Positions 54,178 through 64,000 of a stretch of DNA of 64,000 nucleotides are shown here, piece after piece. The notes under the pieces were generated by a model. It worked only from the letters and a program-made list of their open reading frames with translations, had not been told where the DNA came from and did no database searches. A program made the position numbers and the translations under genes. Position 1 is the first letter of the stretch; each line of letters starts with the position of its first letter. Source of the stretch: Aerococcaceae bacterium zg-1292 (GTDB lineage Bacteria; Bacillota; Bacilli; Lactobacillales; Aerococcaceae); contig CP065955.1 in assembly GCA_016126655.1 (NCBI GenBank), forward strand, positions 2,118,501 through 2,182,500, given 5' to 3'.

Positions 54178-54755
54178 TCTATTCTGTTAACTTTTTCTAA
54201 AACATAATGTAATCCTGCCATTCCGTATTCGAATGAATCATCTTCGATTATTTTTGATGCAATATATAATTTTTCATGAGCCGAACGTAGATAGTCAAAT
54301 TGTCCTGTTAAAATGTATCCATCAATCAGAACATCAGCAATTCCAACTAAACCATTGATATAACCGAATGACTGAGTAAAATTCCTGTCAATAGCGCTCA
54401 ACATTTTGTTTACCAGACTTACAAATTTAGGTTCTTCGTCATATTTTAGAAAAATCGTAAGTATTTTTACAAAACCTGCTGTCTGTGTCATAAACGGCGA
54501 TTTAATCTCGTTAAAATCTCTTACTAATCCATCTTCATCTACATGTTTATTTATAAACAAATGAATTTGTCTTTTAGCCATATCGAGATAGTAACTGTTT
54601 TCTAATGCTTCAAACAAAAATATATTAATTAATATCTCTTCTATCAGTCCTCCGCATAGCGATACCGATTCACTGTCTTTCTTCCACGACATTAAGAAAC
54701 TATTTATATTTGCGTAATTTTTTTCGCTTATGTGTTTCTTGAGGGTGGAATACAT
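54153..54755 (-). CDS. LanC-like cyclase fragment (lacks zinc-site histidine)
   Basis: A 200-aa helical protein with LanC toroid repeats: SVSLCGGLIEEILINIFLFEAL (about 30), TQTAGFVKILTIFL (about 90), FGYINGLVGIADVLIDGYI (about 128) and FEYGMAGLHYVLEK (about 175). LanC enzymes (about 400 aa) close thioether rings with a Cys-Cys-His zinc site. The CHG motif appears here as CGG, and the first Cys would lie in the missing N-terminal half. It is therefore probably a decayed or regulatory relative. The C-terminal residues EHSISEGV come from a BOX-like repeat. No good ribosome site is seen, but a TTGACA promoter lies 39 bp upstream. Confidence 0.6.
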   Translation of the reverse strand: MYSTLKKHISEKNYANINSFLMSWKKDSESVSLCGGLIEEILINIFLFEALENSYYLDMAKRQIHLFINKHVDEDGLVRDFNEIKSPFMTQTAGFVKILTIFLKYDEEPKFVSLVNKMLSAIDRNFTQSFGYINGLVGIADVLIDGYILTGQFDYLRSAHEKLYIASKIIEDDSFEYGMAGLHYVLEKVNRIEHSISEGV

Positions 54756-54792
54756 TGAGTTTTGAATATATGTATCCTTTAAAAAATCTATA

Positions 54793-54821
54793 TTGTCAAT
54801 ATATACTTTTCGGGATAAAAT
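54793..54821 (+). promoter_or_regulatory. Promoter of the MutR/Rgg-type gene; its -35 overlaps the divergent promoter
   Basis: TTGTCA (54793-54798), 17 bp, TAAAAT (54816-54821). On the minus strand TTGACA (54794-54799) serves the LanC-like gene, so the two -35 boxes share bases in a TATTGTCAATA palindrome. Confidence 0.6.
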
Positions 54822-54858
54822 ATAGAAAATGATTACTATATGAAACAGGAGTATTATA

Positions 54859-55722
54859 ATGAATAATTTAGGTTTCTACTTTAGAACTATTCGAGAAAGT
54901 AAAAATATCAGCATCTCTTCTCTTGCGGATGAATATATCTCAAAAGGAATGATATCCAAATTTGAGCGAGAAGAATCTGATATTAGTACCACTCGATTTT
55001 TCCACTTACTAGAAAAAATCAAAATATCTCCTAATGAATATTTTTTCCTAAAAAATCAATATAAATCGGATGATTTTGAAGAAATATTAACTACTATCCA
55101 ACAATGTGTATTATCTGGAAATACAAAGAAACTAGTTCTTTTACTAGACAAAGAAAACACAGCCTTCACATTACATGAAAATAAATTTCACAAATTAAAT
55201 TGCATTATGATTAAAGCTGTACTAAAAGAAATAAGTGCTAATCAATATCAGCTTGATTCTGAGGAAATAGAATTTATTATAGACTACTTATTTAGATGTG
55301 AAAACTGGTATCATTACGAAATGATTTTGTATGCGAATAGTATGGGAGCGTTGCCCATAGAATCAATCATAGCTTTTTCAAAAAATATACCACAAAAGAT
55401 AATGCTAATGAAAAACTCGGGCAAGATGCTAGAAATCGGATTCAATGTTATTCTCAACACCTTGGGCCTATGTATAAAAAACAATTATAAAGATGCTGCT
55501 CACTATTTTTTAAGCAGTTTAGATAATTTAACGATGCCAGAAGTAATGTTGTTTGAACATACTTTATTACGTCTATATAAAGGTGCTTTCTTAAAAAAAT
55601 TCGCTATTGATATAACTGAAGGAGATAAATTAATCACTGACTCTTTATTAGTCTTTCAATTAACCCAGTGCACCGAGCTATATGATATATTTTTCAATAC
55701 CGTTAATGAGATGCTTGTTTAA
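54859..55722 (+). CDS. Rgg/GadR/MutR-family transcriptional regulator
   Basis: A 287-aa protein with an N-terminal XRE helix-turn-helix (GFYFRTIRESKNISISSLADEYISKGMISKFEREESDIS, residues 4-45) and a long all-helical C-terminal domain of Rgg type (ISTTRFFHLLEKIKISPNEYFFL, then TPR-like helices). Rgg proteins are cytoplasmic receptors for small peptides, and the MutR branch controls lantibiotic operons. It is divergent from the LanC-like/peptide/exporter operon and upstream of a 28-aa ORF, in keeping with a peptide-signal role. CAGGAG precedes the ATG. AT-rich, like the whole 51-56 kb block. Confidence 0.88.
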   Translation: MNNLGFYFRTIRESKNISISSLADEYISKGMISKFEREESDISTTRFFHLLEKIKISPNEYFFLKNQYKSDDFEEILTTIQQCVLSGNTKKLVLLLDKENTAFTLHENKFHKLNCIMIKAVLKEISANQYQLDSEEIEFIIDYLFRCENWYHYEMILYANSMGALPIESIIAFSKNIPQKIMLMKNSGKMLEIGFNVILNTLGLCIKNNYKDAAHYFLSSLDNLTMPEVMLFEHTLLRLYKGAFLKKFAIDITEGDKLITDSLLVFQLTQCTELYDIFFNTVNEMLV

Positions 55723-55750
55723 TATTCGAAACATAAGGTAGATATTTTTT

Positions 55751-55780
55751 GTTTTGTATTAGAATAAAGTCATACAAAAC
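55751..55780 (+). promoter_or_regulatory. Inverted repeat before the 28-aa peptide gene
   Basis: GTTTTGTAT - 12 bp - ATACAAAAC, perfect 9-bp arms ending 2 bp before AAAGGAGGG. Candidate operator of the adjacent Rgg-type regulator, or an mRNA hairpin. Confidence 0.5.
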
Positions 55781-55795
55781 AAAGGAGGGATATTA

Positions 55796-55882
55796 ATGAA
55801 TTACGTTTTGGATTTACAAAAGAAAATTGAAAGTTCATCATCAATTATTGTAATTAGCTGGAAATGTAACATTAAACCATAA
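55796..55882 (+). CDS. 28-aa candidate signal or RiPP precursor peptide
   Basis: Excellent ribosome site AAAGGAGGG, 6 nt before ATG. The peptide begins MNYVLDLQKKIESSSSIIVI and ends SWKCNIKP. The YVLDLQ segment is near the FxLD leader motif of class I lanthipeptides, and a serine cluster plus one Cys follows. It lies 73 bp after an Rgg/MutR-type gene on the same strand. It is too short for the usual gene callers. It may be a lanthipeptide-like remnant or a pheromone. Confidence 0.5.
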   Translation: MNYVLDLQKKIESSSSIIVISWKCNIKP

Positions 55883-55989
55883 TGTAGCGAATGGGTACAA
55901 TAAATAAAAATAAACGTTGATAATTCAACTTTTATCCTAAGTATTCTATTTAGGGGTTTGAAAATTTGAAATTTTAGTGTTTATTAATA

Positions 55990-56021
55990 GAAAAAACGGA
56001 CGCAAGAACGTCCGTTTTTTC
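55990..56021 (-). terminator. Terminator of the glycosyltransferase gene (bidirectional)
   Basis: AAAAAACGGACG-CAAGAA-CGTCCGTTTTTT, perfect 12-bp stem. Confidence 0.9.
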
Positions 56022-56023
56022 TA

Positions 56024-57043
56024 TTAATTTTTCCCATTCAACAAAACACCACGATAAAACTTTCGCCATTGTTTAGCAACTGCTTCATTGGCATAATATT
56101 CTCGCGCTTGCCGTGATTTTGCTTGATAGCTTTGTAGAAGTTCAAGAGACTGCGATAATGCGACCAAGCGCTCACTCATCGCCTCCACACCGTCGGCTAA
56201 TAACGCATAGTCTTGAATAATTGGTCGATATAAGTCCAATTCTCTGACCACTACTGGCGTGCCGCAATTAAATGCTTCTAAAATACTCATCGGGAACAAC
56301 TCATTGTACGACGGCAATAAAAATACATCCGCCATATTATAATAATCATTCAATAATTCTCGGTCAATAATCCCCGTAAATTTTAAGTTTTTCGGCGGGT
56401 TATCGTATATTTTTTGATATTTTTCATAACCATCCGTCATTTGCCCAAATGAAAAGCCGCCCGCCCATACAAATGTAAATTCTGAGTGTTTTTCTGCCAA
56501 ATGAACAAAATCATCAATCCCTTTACGTTTTTGAATTTGCCCAACACCTAATACAATAAATTCGTTCGGTCGAAAACCATATTTCGCTCGTAGTCCCGGT
56601 TCATTTTTTTCATAAAACCGTTCCATCGATACCGAATTGGGGATATAGTGAATTTTTTCTGCTGGGATATCATAACGTTTTAGCTCTTCACCAAAAACCG
56701 GATTGACAACCACTAAATAATCCATCCGCTTATAAAACGATAATACGTATTTTCCTAATATTTTTTGGATGAGTGACGGCAACTTAATACTACCTTCCAA
56801 TGTATCTGGTAAAAAATGCACATACCCTACTTTCACACCACGTCTTTTGGACAAAAAAGTCGATAAATAATAAGGAAAATTAATCGTATGGTAGTGTGAA
56901 ATATCACTCGGCTGATAATCATTAATCGCAATCTCAATCTCATCCGCACAATATTTTTTCAATATTTCAATCTGTTCACGGTACGCACTTCCTACACCTT
57001 GCCCCTTAACGGATTCTGCTTGAGAAAACATCGTAATTTTCAT
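56024..57043 (-). CDS. GT4 glycosyltransferase, probably glycolipid synthesis
   Basis: A 339-aa GT-B enzyme. It starts MKITMFSQAESVKGQGVGSA, which resembles the diacylglycerol glycolipid transferases (BgsA/LafB group) of lactic cocci. The C-terminal nucleotide-sugar site is clear: VGQIQKRKGIDDFVHLA (about 172), FTGIIDRELLNDYYNMADVFLLPSYNELFPMSILEAFNCGTPVV (EX7E-like, about 225-268). It would add a sugar to glucosyl-diacylglycerol, the lipoteichoic acid anchor, at the cytoplasmic face, though family assignment alone does not fix the acceptor. ATG 57043 with GAGGTG 9 nt upstream is chosen. A TTTTCA-N17-TATAAT promoter lies upstream. Confidence 0.8.
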   Translation of the reverse strand: MKITMFSQAESVKGQGVGSAYREQIEILKKYCADEIEIAINDYQPSDISHYHTINFPYYLSTFLSKRRGVKVGYVHFLPDTLEGSIKLPSLIQKILGKYVLSFYKRMDYLVVVNPVFGEELKRYDIPAEKIHYIPNSVSMERFYEKNEPGLRAKYGFRPNEFIVLGVGQIQKRKGIDDFVHLAEKHSEFTFVWAGGFSFGQMTDGYEKYQKIYDNPPKNLKFTGIIDRELLNDYYNMADVFLLPSYNELFPMSILEAFNCGTPVVVRELDLYRPIIQDYALLADGVEAMSERLVALSQSLELLQSYQAKSRQAREYYANEAVAKQWRKFYRGVLLNGKN

Positions 57044-57164
57044 GAATACCAACACCTCACTTATAAATTATACATACTAACAATGGTAGGCACTAAAAAT
57101 TTAGAACACTATTCTGTTCAATTGGTAGTACTATTTTCTATTATAACGAATTTTAGGCATAATG

Positions 57165-57199
57165 AAAAGGAGTGGACAATTATTTATCCACTCCCTTTT
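57165..57199. terminator. Hairpin between tkt region and glycosyltransferase
   Basis: AAAAGGAGTGGA/TCCACTCCCTTTT stem with an A/T loop. T-runs on both strands, so it would end transcripts coming from tkt through the BOX repeats. Confidence 0.7.
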
Positions 57200-57226
57200 C
57201 TAGTGATTCGTCGTTCTTATTTTGGT

Positions 57227-57464
57227 TATTTTGGTTCGCTTGGATTGACTTGACATCCACTTCGTAAGTTTTTTGTCCATTGACTCGCAGTCACAACACT
57301 TTTTAATCCGGCTCGTTCGGACTGCCTGGACGTCCACTTCACAAAAATGCTCTGAGTACTAGCGTACTCCTGCGCTTTTTGCTCCAGTGGTTCAAGGCAG
57401 AACGTCCTCTCTCGCACTTTGCTTTCTAGTGATTCAAGTCAGAACATCCGCACTCACACTATGG
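57227..57464 (-). repeat. BOX-like palindromic repeat, copy g1 (split by g2)
   Basis: Left half 57227-57303 (TATTTTGGTTCGCTTGG...GACTTGACATCCACTTC) and right half 57425-57464 (CTAGTGATTCAAGTC...CACTCACACTATGG) fit together as one copy. GACTTGA and TCAAGTC still pair across the inserted copy. Confidence 0.75.
57304..57424 (-). repeat. BOX-like palindromic repeat, copy g2 (nested inside g1)
   Basis: Complete unit from TAATCCGGCTCGTTCGG to CTCTCGCACTTTGCTT with inner hairpin AGTACT-AGC-GTACTCC-like. Its position in the loop of g1 suggests insertion. Confidence 0.78.
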
Positions 57465-57484
57465 TTACAAAGTGCTGCACTCAA

Positions 57485-59482
57485 TTATTTTTCAAACGCA
57501 TCTAAATATGTCTTCACAATATTATCAACCGTAAAGCCATACTCAGCTACAACGGCATCGCCATTACCTGAAGCACCAAAGCGGTCAATACCTACTGATA
57601 CACCGTCCAAACCGACATATTTGCCCCAACCGAAGGTTGAGCCCATCTCAATAGATACACGGTTACGTACAGCACTTGGCAAGACACTTTCTTTATACGC
57701 TGCATCTTGCTCGTCAAATAAATTCATTGCCGGCATGGATACAACCGAAACATCCACACCTTTTTCACGTAACACTACTTGTGCTTCCATCGCTAACGCC
57801 ACTTCGGAACCACTTGCCATTATGATACCCGCAGGCTCTGCTCCTTGAGACGCAGAAATCACATAACCACCTTTACGCACACCCGCTTCTAATGTCTTTA
57901 AATCAACGGATAAGACTGGTAAATTTTGACGGGTTAACACTAACATGGTCGGACGGTCTGTTGACTCCATCGCCACTTTCCATGCTGCATACGTCTCGTT
58001 TTCATCCGCTGGACGCATCACATTTAAATTCGGTAACGCTCTAAAGGCTGCTAATTGTTCAATCGGTTCATGTGTTGGACCATCTTCACCGACTGCAATC
58101 GAATCATGCGTCATAACATATGTCACCGGAATGTGTGATAATGCCGCTAAACGGACTGCTGCTTTTAAATAATCCGTAAAGACGAAGAATGTTCCGCCAT
58201 AAACACGTGAACCTCCATGTAATTGTACACCATTCATTATCGCTGCCATCGCAAACTCACGAACACCAAACCAAATGTTACGACCACTACGATTATCCGG
58301 CATAAATGCTGTTTCTTTCGTTACCATTGTTTTATTAGACCCTGATAAGTCAGCTGAGCCGCCCCAGAAATAAGGTACTGCTTCAGACAATGCTTGAATC
58401 GCCCGACCGCTTGAGTTACGGCTCGCATCTACTTTTGCATCTGCTGACACATAATGTAAAGCATCCTTATACGCTTCTGGCAACTCACCTGAGAATGCTG
58501 CTAATAACATAGCTGCTTTTTCAGGATGTTTTGCTTGGTAATCTTCAAACACTTCATTCCAAGCTTCATATGCTTTCAAGCCACGGTCTTTAACTTTTTC
58601 ATCAAAATCTGCCTGAGCTTCTGCTGGCACGGTAAACGCAGGATGTTCCCAGCCATAATATGTTTTAGTTGTGCCCCATGCTTCTTGCCCTAAAGGCGCA
58701 CCATGTACAGCCGAAGTCCCTTGTTTAGGTGACCCATAACCAATCACTGTTTTAATTTCAATCAAGGTTGGTTGGCTTGTATGAGCTTTTGCCTCCGCAA
58801 TCGCTTCAGAAATTGCAGCCACATCATTGCCGTCTTCGACACGTAAATAATGCCAGTTTTGCGACTCAAAGCGTTGTTGAATATTTTCATTAAAGGCCAT
58901 ATTCAAGTCACCATCTAATGAAATATCATTACTATCGTATAAAACTACTAATTTACCTAATTGTTGACGTCCAGCAAATGACAATGCCTCGTACGCCACA
59001 CCTTCCATTAAGTCGCCATCACCAACTAATGTATATGTATAGTGGTCAATAACCTTGTGTTCATCGGTATTATATTGTGCTGCTAAATGTGCTTCAGCCA
59101 AAGCCATGCCGACTGCTTGCGCAACCCCTTGACCTAATGGACCTGTCGTCGCTTCTACACCATCAGTATACCCAGCTTCCGGATGTCCTGGTGTTTTACT
59201 ATTTAATTGACGGAATTGTTTTAAATCTTCTATACTAACATCAAAGCCCGATACGTGTAATAAACTATACAATAACGCAGAACCATGTCCCGCTGATAAA
59301 ATAAATCGGTCACGGTTCATCCATTTTGATTGTGTCGGTGTCACACGTAAATGTTCGCTCCATAACGCATATGCCATCGGCGCTGCTCCTAACGGTAAGC
59401 CAGGATGACCAGAATTGGCTGCTTCGATTTGATCGACACTTAACGCACGTAATGTATTGATTGATAATGTTTGAGTTGTCAT
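57485..59482 (-). CDS. tkt: Transketolase
   Basis: A 665-aa thiamine diphosphate enzyme of the pentose phosphate pathway that transfers two-carbon units between ketoses and aldoses. Family motifs run in order: [50 protein letters not shown], the ThDP motif [18 protein letters not shown]...[10 protein letters not shown], then [17 protein letters not shown] and [18 protein letters not shown] with the catalytic His/Glu region. ATG 59482 is preferred because GAGGAGG lies 6 nt ahead. The frame is open to 59539 without family similarity. It probably forms an operon end with the two upstream genes, 62 bp apart. Confidence 0.96.
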   Translation of the reverse strand: MTTQTLSINTLRALSVDQIEAANSGHPGLPLGAAPMAYALWSEHLRVTPTQSKWMNRDRFILSAGHGSALLYSLLHVSGFDVSIEDLKQFRQLNSKTPGHPEAGYTDGVEATTGPLGQGVAQAVGMALAEAHLAAQYNTDEHKVIDHYTYTLVGDGDLMEGVAYEALSFAGRQQLGKLVVLYDSNDISLDGDLNMAFNENIQQRFESQNWHYLRVEDGNDVAAISEAIAEAKAHTSQPTLIEIKTVIGYGSPKQGTSAVHGAPLGQEAWGTTKTYYGWEHPAFTVPAEAQADFDEKVKDRGLKAYEAWNEVFEDYQAKHPEKAAMLLAAFSGELPEAYKDALHYVSADAKVDASRNSSGRAIQALSEAVPYFWGGSADLSGSNKTMVTKETAFMPDNRSGRNIWFGVREFAMAAIMNGVQLHGGSRVYGGTFFVFTDYLKAAVRLAALSHIPVTYVMTHDSIAVGEDGPTHEPIEQLAAFRALPNLNVMRPADENETYAAWKVAMESTDRPTMLVLTRQNLPVLSVDLKTLEAGVRKGGYVISASQGAEPAGIIMASGSEVALAMEAQVVLREKGVDVSVVSMPAMNLFDEQDAAYKESVLPSAVRNRVSIEMGSTFGWGKYVGLDGVSVGIDRFGASGNGDAVVAEYGFTVDNIVKTYLDAFEK

Positions 59483-59544
59483 AGTATCCTCCTCGTAATA
59501 ATTAATTTTCTTACCGCTTTCAATTATACCATCTATCAATATTA

Positions 59545-60156
59545 TTAATCAAATACTGGTCGCCAATTTTCACCTTGTTTCTTCGCTTCAAACGCCATAT
59601 GAATTTGTTCCAACGATGTTTTACGCTCCATCAGCGGCGGAATGTCTGTCTCTGCAAAAAAACCACATGCCATGGTTTCAGCATTCATTTGAAACTCGCC
59701 TGAAATATATTGACATTCCACAAAAATTTTCAAAATAGTAAATGGATTAAGTCCTGGATTATGCGTATTGCGGTCATGTATAAAAAGCAAGCGTCCTACC
59801 GCGACTTTCGCTCCCGCTTCTTCCAACACTTCTTTTTGGATATTTGACGAAATCGTTTGTGTCACATCCATCCAACCACCAGGTAAAGCCCACAAACCAT
59901 CACTTTCTTGAACCAACATCAGTTTATCCTCATGCCAAACAACAGCCCGTGTATCCACTTTTGGCGTCTGATATCCTTTTTCCATTAGGTATAATTCAGC
60001 AATTTTATCTACTGGTGAATCCGAGGCTTGTGCTAACATTTCAAAAGCAATTTCTTTAATCCGCTCAAAACGTTCTTTATCAAAAACATCCTGTGTAAAG
60101 TGCAATCCTGTTTCAGCAAGCGCCTGTAATTCACGTGCCCATTCTAATACATCCAT
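59545..60156 (-). CDS. Nudix hydrolase with Nudix_N domain (ADP-ribose pyrophosphatase-like)
   Basis: A 203-aa protein with a helical Nudix_N-type domain ([28 protein letters not shown], residues 5-60) and a C-terminal Nudix fold ([32 protein letters not shown]). The box reads [25 protein letters not shown]: the metal-binding EEAG core is kept, but the first consensus Glu is Gln and the Arg of RE is Lys. Related proteins hydrolyse ADP-ribose or nucleotide sugars. The substitutions may lower activity. ATG 60156 (GAGGTG 6 nt before) is chosen over GTG 60165. It starts 1 bp after the upstream gene. Confidence 0.85.
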   Translation of the reverse strand: MDVLEWARELQALAETGLHFTQDVFDKERFERIKEIAFEMLAQASDSPVDKIAELYLMEKGYQTPKVDTRAVVWHEDKLMLVQESDGLWALPGGWMDVTQTISSNIQKEVLEEAGAKVAVGRLLFIHDRNTHNPGLNPFTILKIFVECQYISGEFQMNAETMACGFFAETDIPPLMERKTSLEQIHMAFEAKKQGENWRPVFD

Positions 60157-60157
60157 G

Positions 60158-60949
60158 TTAATCACCTCGATACTTCTTCATCAATTCCGCAAAGATTTCA
60201 GCTGATGTCGGTGGTGTATATGTAATCGCATTAGCACCGGCTTTAATCGTCATTTTAATTTGTTCAGCTGTCGGGCCCCCTGTCGCAATAATGGGAAACT
60301 CCTCTCCAATTTCACTACGAATATGAGCAACTAATTCAGCCGTACGCGCACCACCAGATACATTTAACATCGTTGCGCCCGCCTTAATTTTGCCAAGAAA
60401 ATCATCTTTAAAGCTCGAGACTGTTGCGATAAGAGGAATATCAATGTTTATACTAATTTCTTTAATGACACTATTTTCCATCGGAGCATTGACAACGACG
60501 CCATAAGCACCCATTTGCTCGGCTTGAATCGCTAAATACACACTGCGACTGCCCGTAGTGGTCCCACCACCGACCCCTACAAACACTGGTACCGATGCGA
60601 TGCTGACAATCGACTGCATAATGGTCGCTAAAGGTGTAAATGGATAAACGGCAATAATCGATTGCGCATTTGAGTTACGAATAATCGCTACATCAGTAGA
60701 AAACAATAGCGACTTGATTCGTTTACCAAATATTTCAATACCTGAAGCCTCATAAATTTCTTTAGGCACTTCAACGATACGATTTCTTAATTTTGACTCA
60801 AACTTAGGAGCTGTTTTTCTACCAACCATTGGTTTAATATCACTGAAGACCAATACCGATTGATTATTTTCATCCACTTCAGTATGAATGGACTCATAAC
60901 CTCTTACATTAAAATCAGTAATATTGCGTTCTAAATCATTATAGTCCAT
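60158..60949 (-). CDS. Predicted TIM-barrel phosphate-binding protein (annotated 'hydrolase' in relatives)
   Basis: A 263-aa protein, probably a (beta/alpha)8 barrel. Strand ends with glycine loops are seen in VPVFVGVGGGTTTGS (about 115), AGATMLNVSGGARTAELV (about 195) and FPIIATGGPTAEQIKMTIKAGANAITYTPPTS (about 220-252), the standard phosphate-binding GG motif of the ribulose-phosphate/NanE-like superfamily. The activity is unknown to me. It lies in one operon with the Nudix gene and probably tkt, hinting at sugar-phosphate metabolism. AGGTG precedes the ATG. Confidence 0.65.
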   Translation of the reverse strand: MDYNDLERNITDFNVRGYESIHTEVDENNQSVLVFSDIKPMVGRKTAPKFESKLRNRIVEVPKEIYEASGIEIFGKRIKSLLFSTDVAIIRNSNAQSIIAVYPFTPLATIMQSIVSIASVPVFVGVGGGTTTGSRSVYLAIQAEQMGAYGVVVNAPMENSVIKEISINIDIPLIATVSSFKDDFLGKIKAGATMLNVSGGARTAELVAHIRSEIGEEFPIIATGGPTAEQIKMTIKAGANAITYTPPTSAEIFAELMKKYRGD

Positions 60950-61007
60950 ATTGACACCTCGTTTCTAAAATTTATGACTTAAGTATACGGTTAATCCCCT
61001 TAAAAAG

Positions 61008-61032
61008 CAAAAAAAGCCAAGCAGTTGCTCGA
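61008..61032 (-). terminator. Terminator of the rRNA operon
   Basis: CGAGC/GCTTG stem, loop AACT, then GG and C followed by seven T on the minus strand, 9 bp after tRNA-Thr. Confidence 0.75.
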
Positions 61033-61040
61033 CCATTCAA

Positions 61041-61113
61041 AGCCATTTGCCGGGATCGAACCGGCGACCTCTTCCTTACCATGGAAGCGCTCTACCTACT
61101 GAGCTAAAACGGC
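61041..61113 (-). tRNA. tRNA-Thr (GGT)
   Basis: A 73-nt cloverleaf: acceptor GCCGTTT/AAATGGC, D-arm AGCTCAGTAGGTAGAGC, anticodon loop ATGGTAA, T-arm CCGGTTCGATCCCGG. CCA is not encoded. Confidence 0.95.
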
Positions 61114-61129
61114 ACCTATACAAAAAACA

Positions 61130-61202
61130 CTCCGCAAGTAGGGCTCGAACCTACGACATCATGATTAACAGTCATGCGCTCTGCCAGCTGAGCTATTGCG
61201 GA
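61130..61202 (-). tRNA. tRNA-Asn (GTT)
   Basis: A 73-nt cloverleaf: acceptor TCCGCAA/TTGCGGA, anticodon loop CTGTTAA, T-arm GTAGGTTCGAGCCCTAC. It sits between 5S rRNA and tRNA-Thr. Confidence 0.96.
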
Positions 61203-61221
61203 ATGACTTCAACGACTTCTC

Positions 61222-61339
61222 CTGCATGGCAACGTCCTACTCTCACAGGACCAAAGGTCCAACTACCATCGGCGCTAAGAAGCTTAACTGCTGTGTTCGG
61301 CATGGGTACAGGTGTGTCCTTCTTGCCATCGTCACCACA
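61222..61339 (-). rRNA. rrf: 5S ribosomal RNA
   Basis: Minus strand TGTGGTGACGATGGCAAGAA at the 5' end, the universal CCGAACACAGCAGTTAAGC, and a closing ...GTTGCCATGCAGG. About 117 nt. Confidence 0.96.
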
Positions 61340-61419
61340 CAGAGAATCGTCTCGTCTTGTTGAATAAACTTTCTCAAGCTCACTCAAAACTGAATAACCC
61401 TAACTTTCCCTCAAAATCT

Positions 61420-64000
<2,581 letters not shown>

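Overview
The window looks like chromosomal DNA of a low-GC Gram-positive coccus of the order Lactobacillales. Signs of this are a YSIRK-type signal peptide and sortase LPxTG anchors, a CopY/CopA copper operon, class Ib nrdIEF, an Apf-like LysM protein, strong AGGAGG ribosome sites and an rRNA operon with trailing tRNAs. The surface proteins and repeats would suit the Aerococcaceae or a relative, but I cannot fix the genus by eye. Most genes, including the rRNA operon at the right edge, lie on the minus strand.

Layout. 1-7.6 kb: an ABC importer (partial), a large FtsX-type ABC exporter with its ATPase, and the rRNA methyltransferase rlmI. 7.6-12.4 kb: a decayed VbhA/Fic toxin-antitoxin relic, a TetR regulator, a ZinT-like zinc protein, an iron alcohol dehydrogenase and an RsuA-type pseudouridine synthase. 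12.5-31.1 kb: two giant tandem collagen-like cell-wall adhesins (2777 and 2563 aa). They are separated by an IS1634-like element whose 96-bp target duplication leaves the second gene intact. 31.7-38 kb: a LysM/Apf-like protein, a YghU-like GST, a 3' half of tRNA-Leu beside a hicAB module, an alpha/beta hydrolase and a dicarboxylate symporter. 38-45.8 kb: nrdIEF with a leader-ORF/terminator arrangement, a 37-bp tandem repeat, a Nudix gene and copYA with its operators. 46-51 kb: an LPSTG surface protein, an ABC-F protein and guaC. 51.2-56 kb: a decayed peptide-modification (lanthipeptide-like) locus with a MutR/Rgg regulator, a small peptide, a truncated LanC-like protein and an exporter gene split by a group I intron/IS605 hybrid (an IStron). 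56-61 kb: a glycolipid-type glycosyltransferase, transketolase, a Nudix gene and a TIM-barrel protein. 61-64 kb: tRNA-Thr, tRNA-Asn, 5S and the 3' part of 23S rRNA.

The most notable object is the IStron at 52720-53780. It has group I core motifs, a five-base P1 pairing with a U.G at the splice site, a P10 pairing, a TTGAT target and a TnpB C-terminal relic. Exact removal of 1061 nt joins the two exons into a 522-aa ABC exporter in frame.

The second is a family of at least nine copies of a roughly 118-bp palindromic BOX-like repeat, all in one orientation. One copy is nested in another, two are in tandem, one sits in the loop of an intron stem, and one supplies the end of the LanC-like gene.
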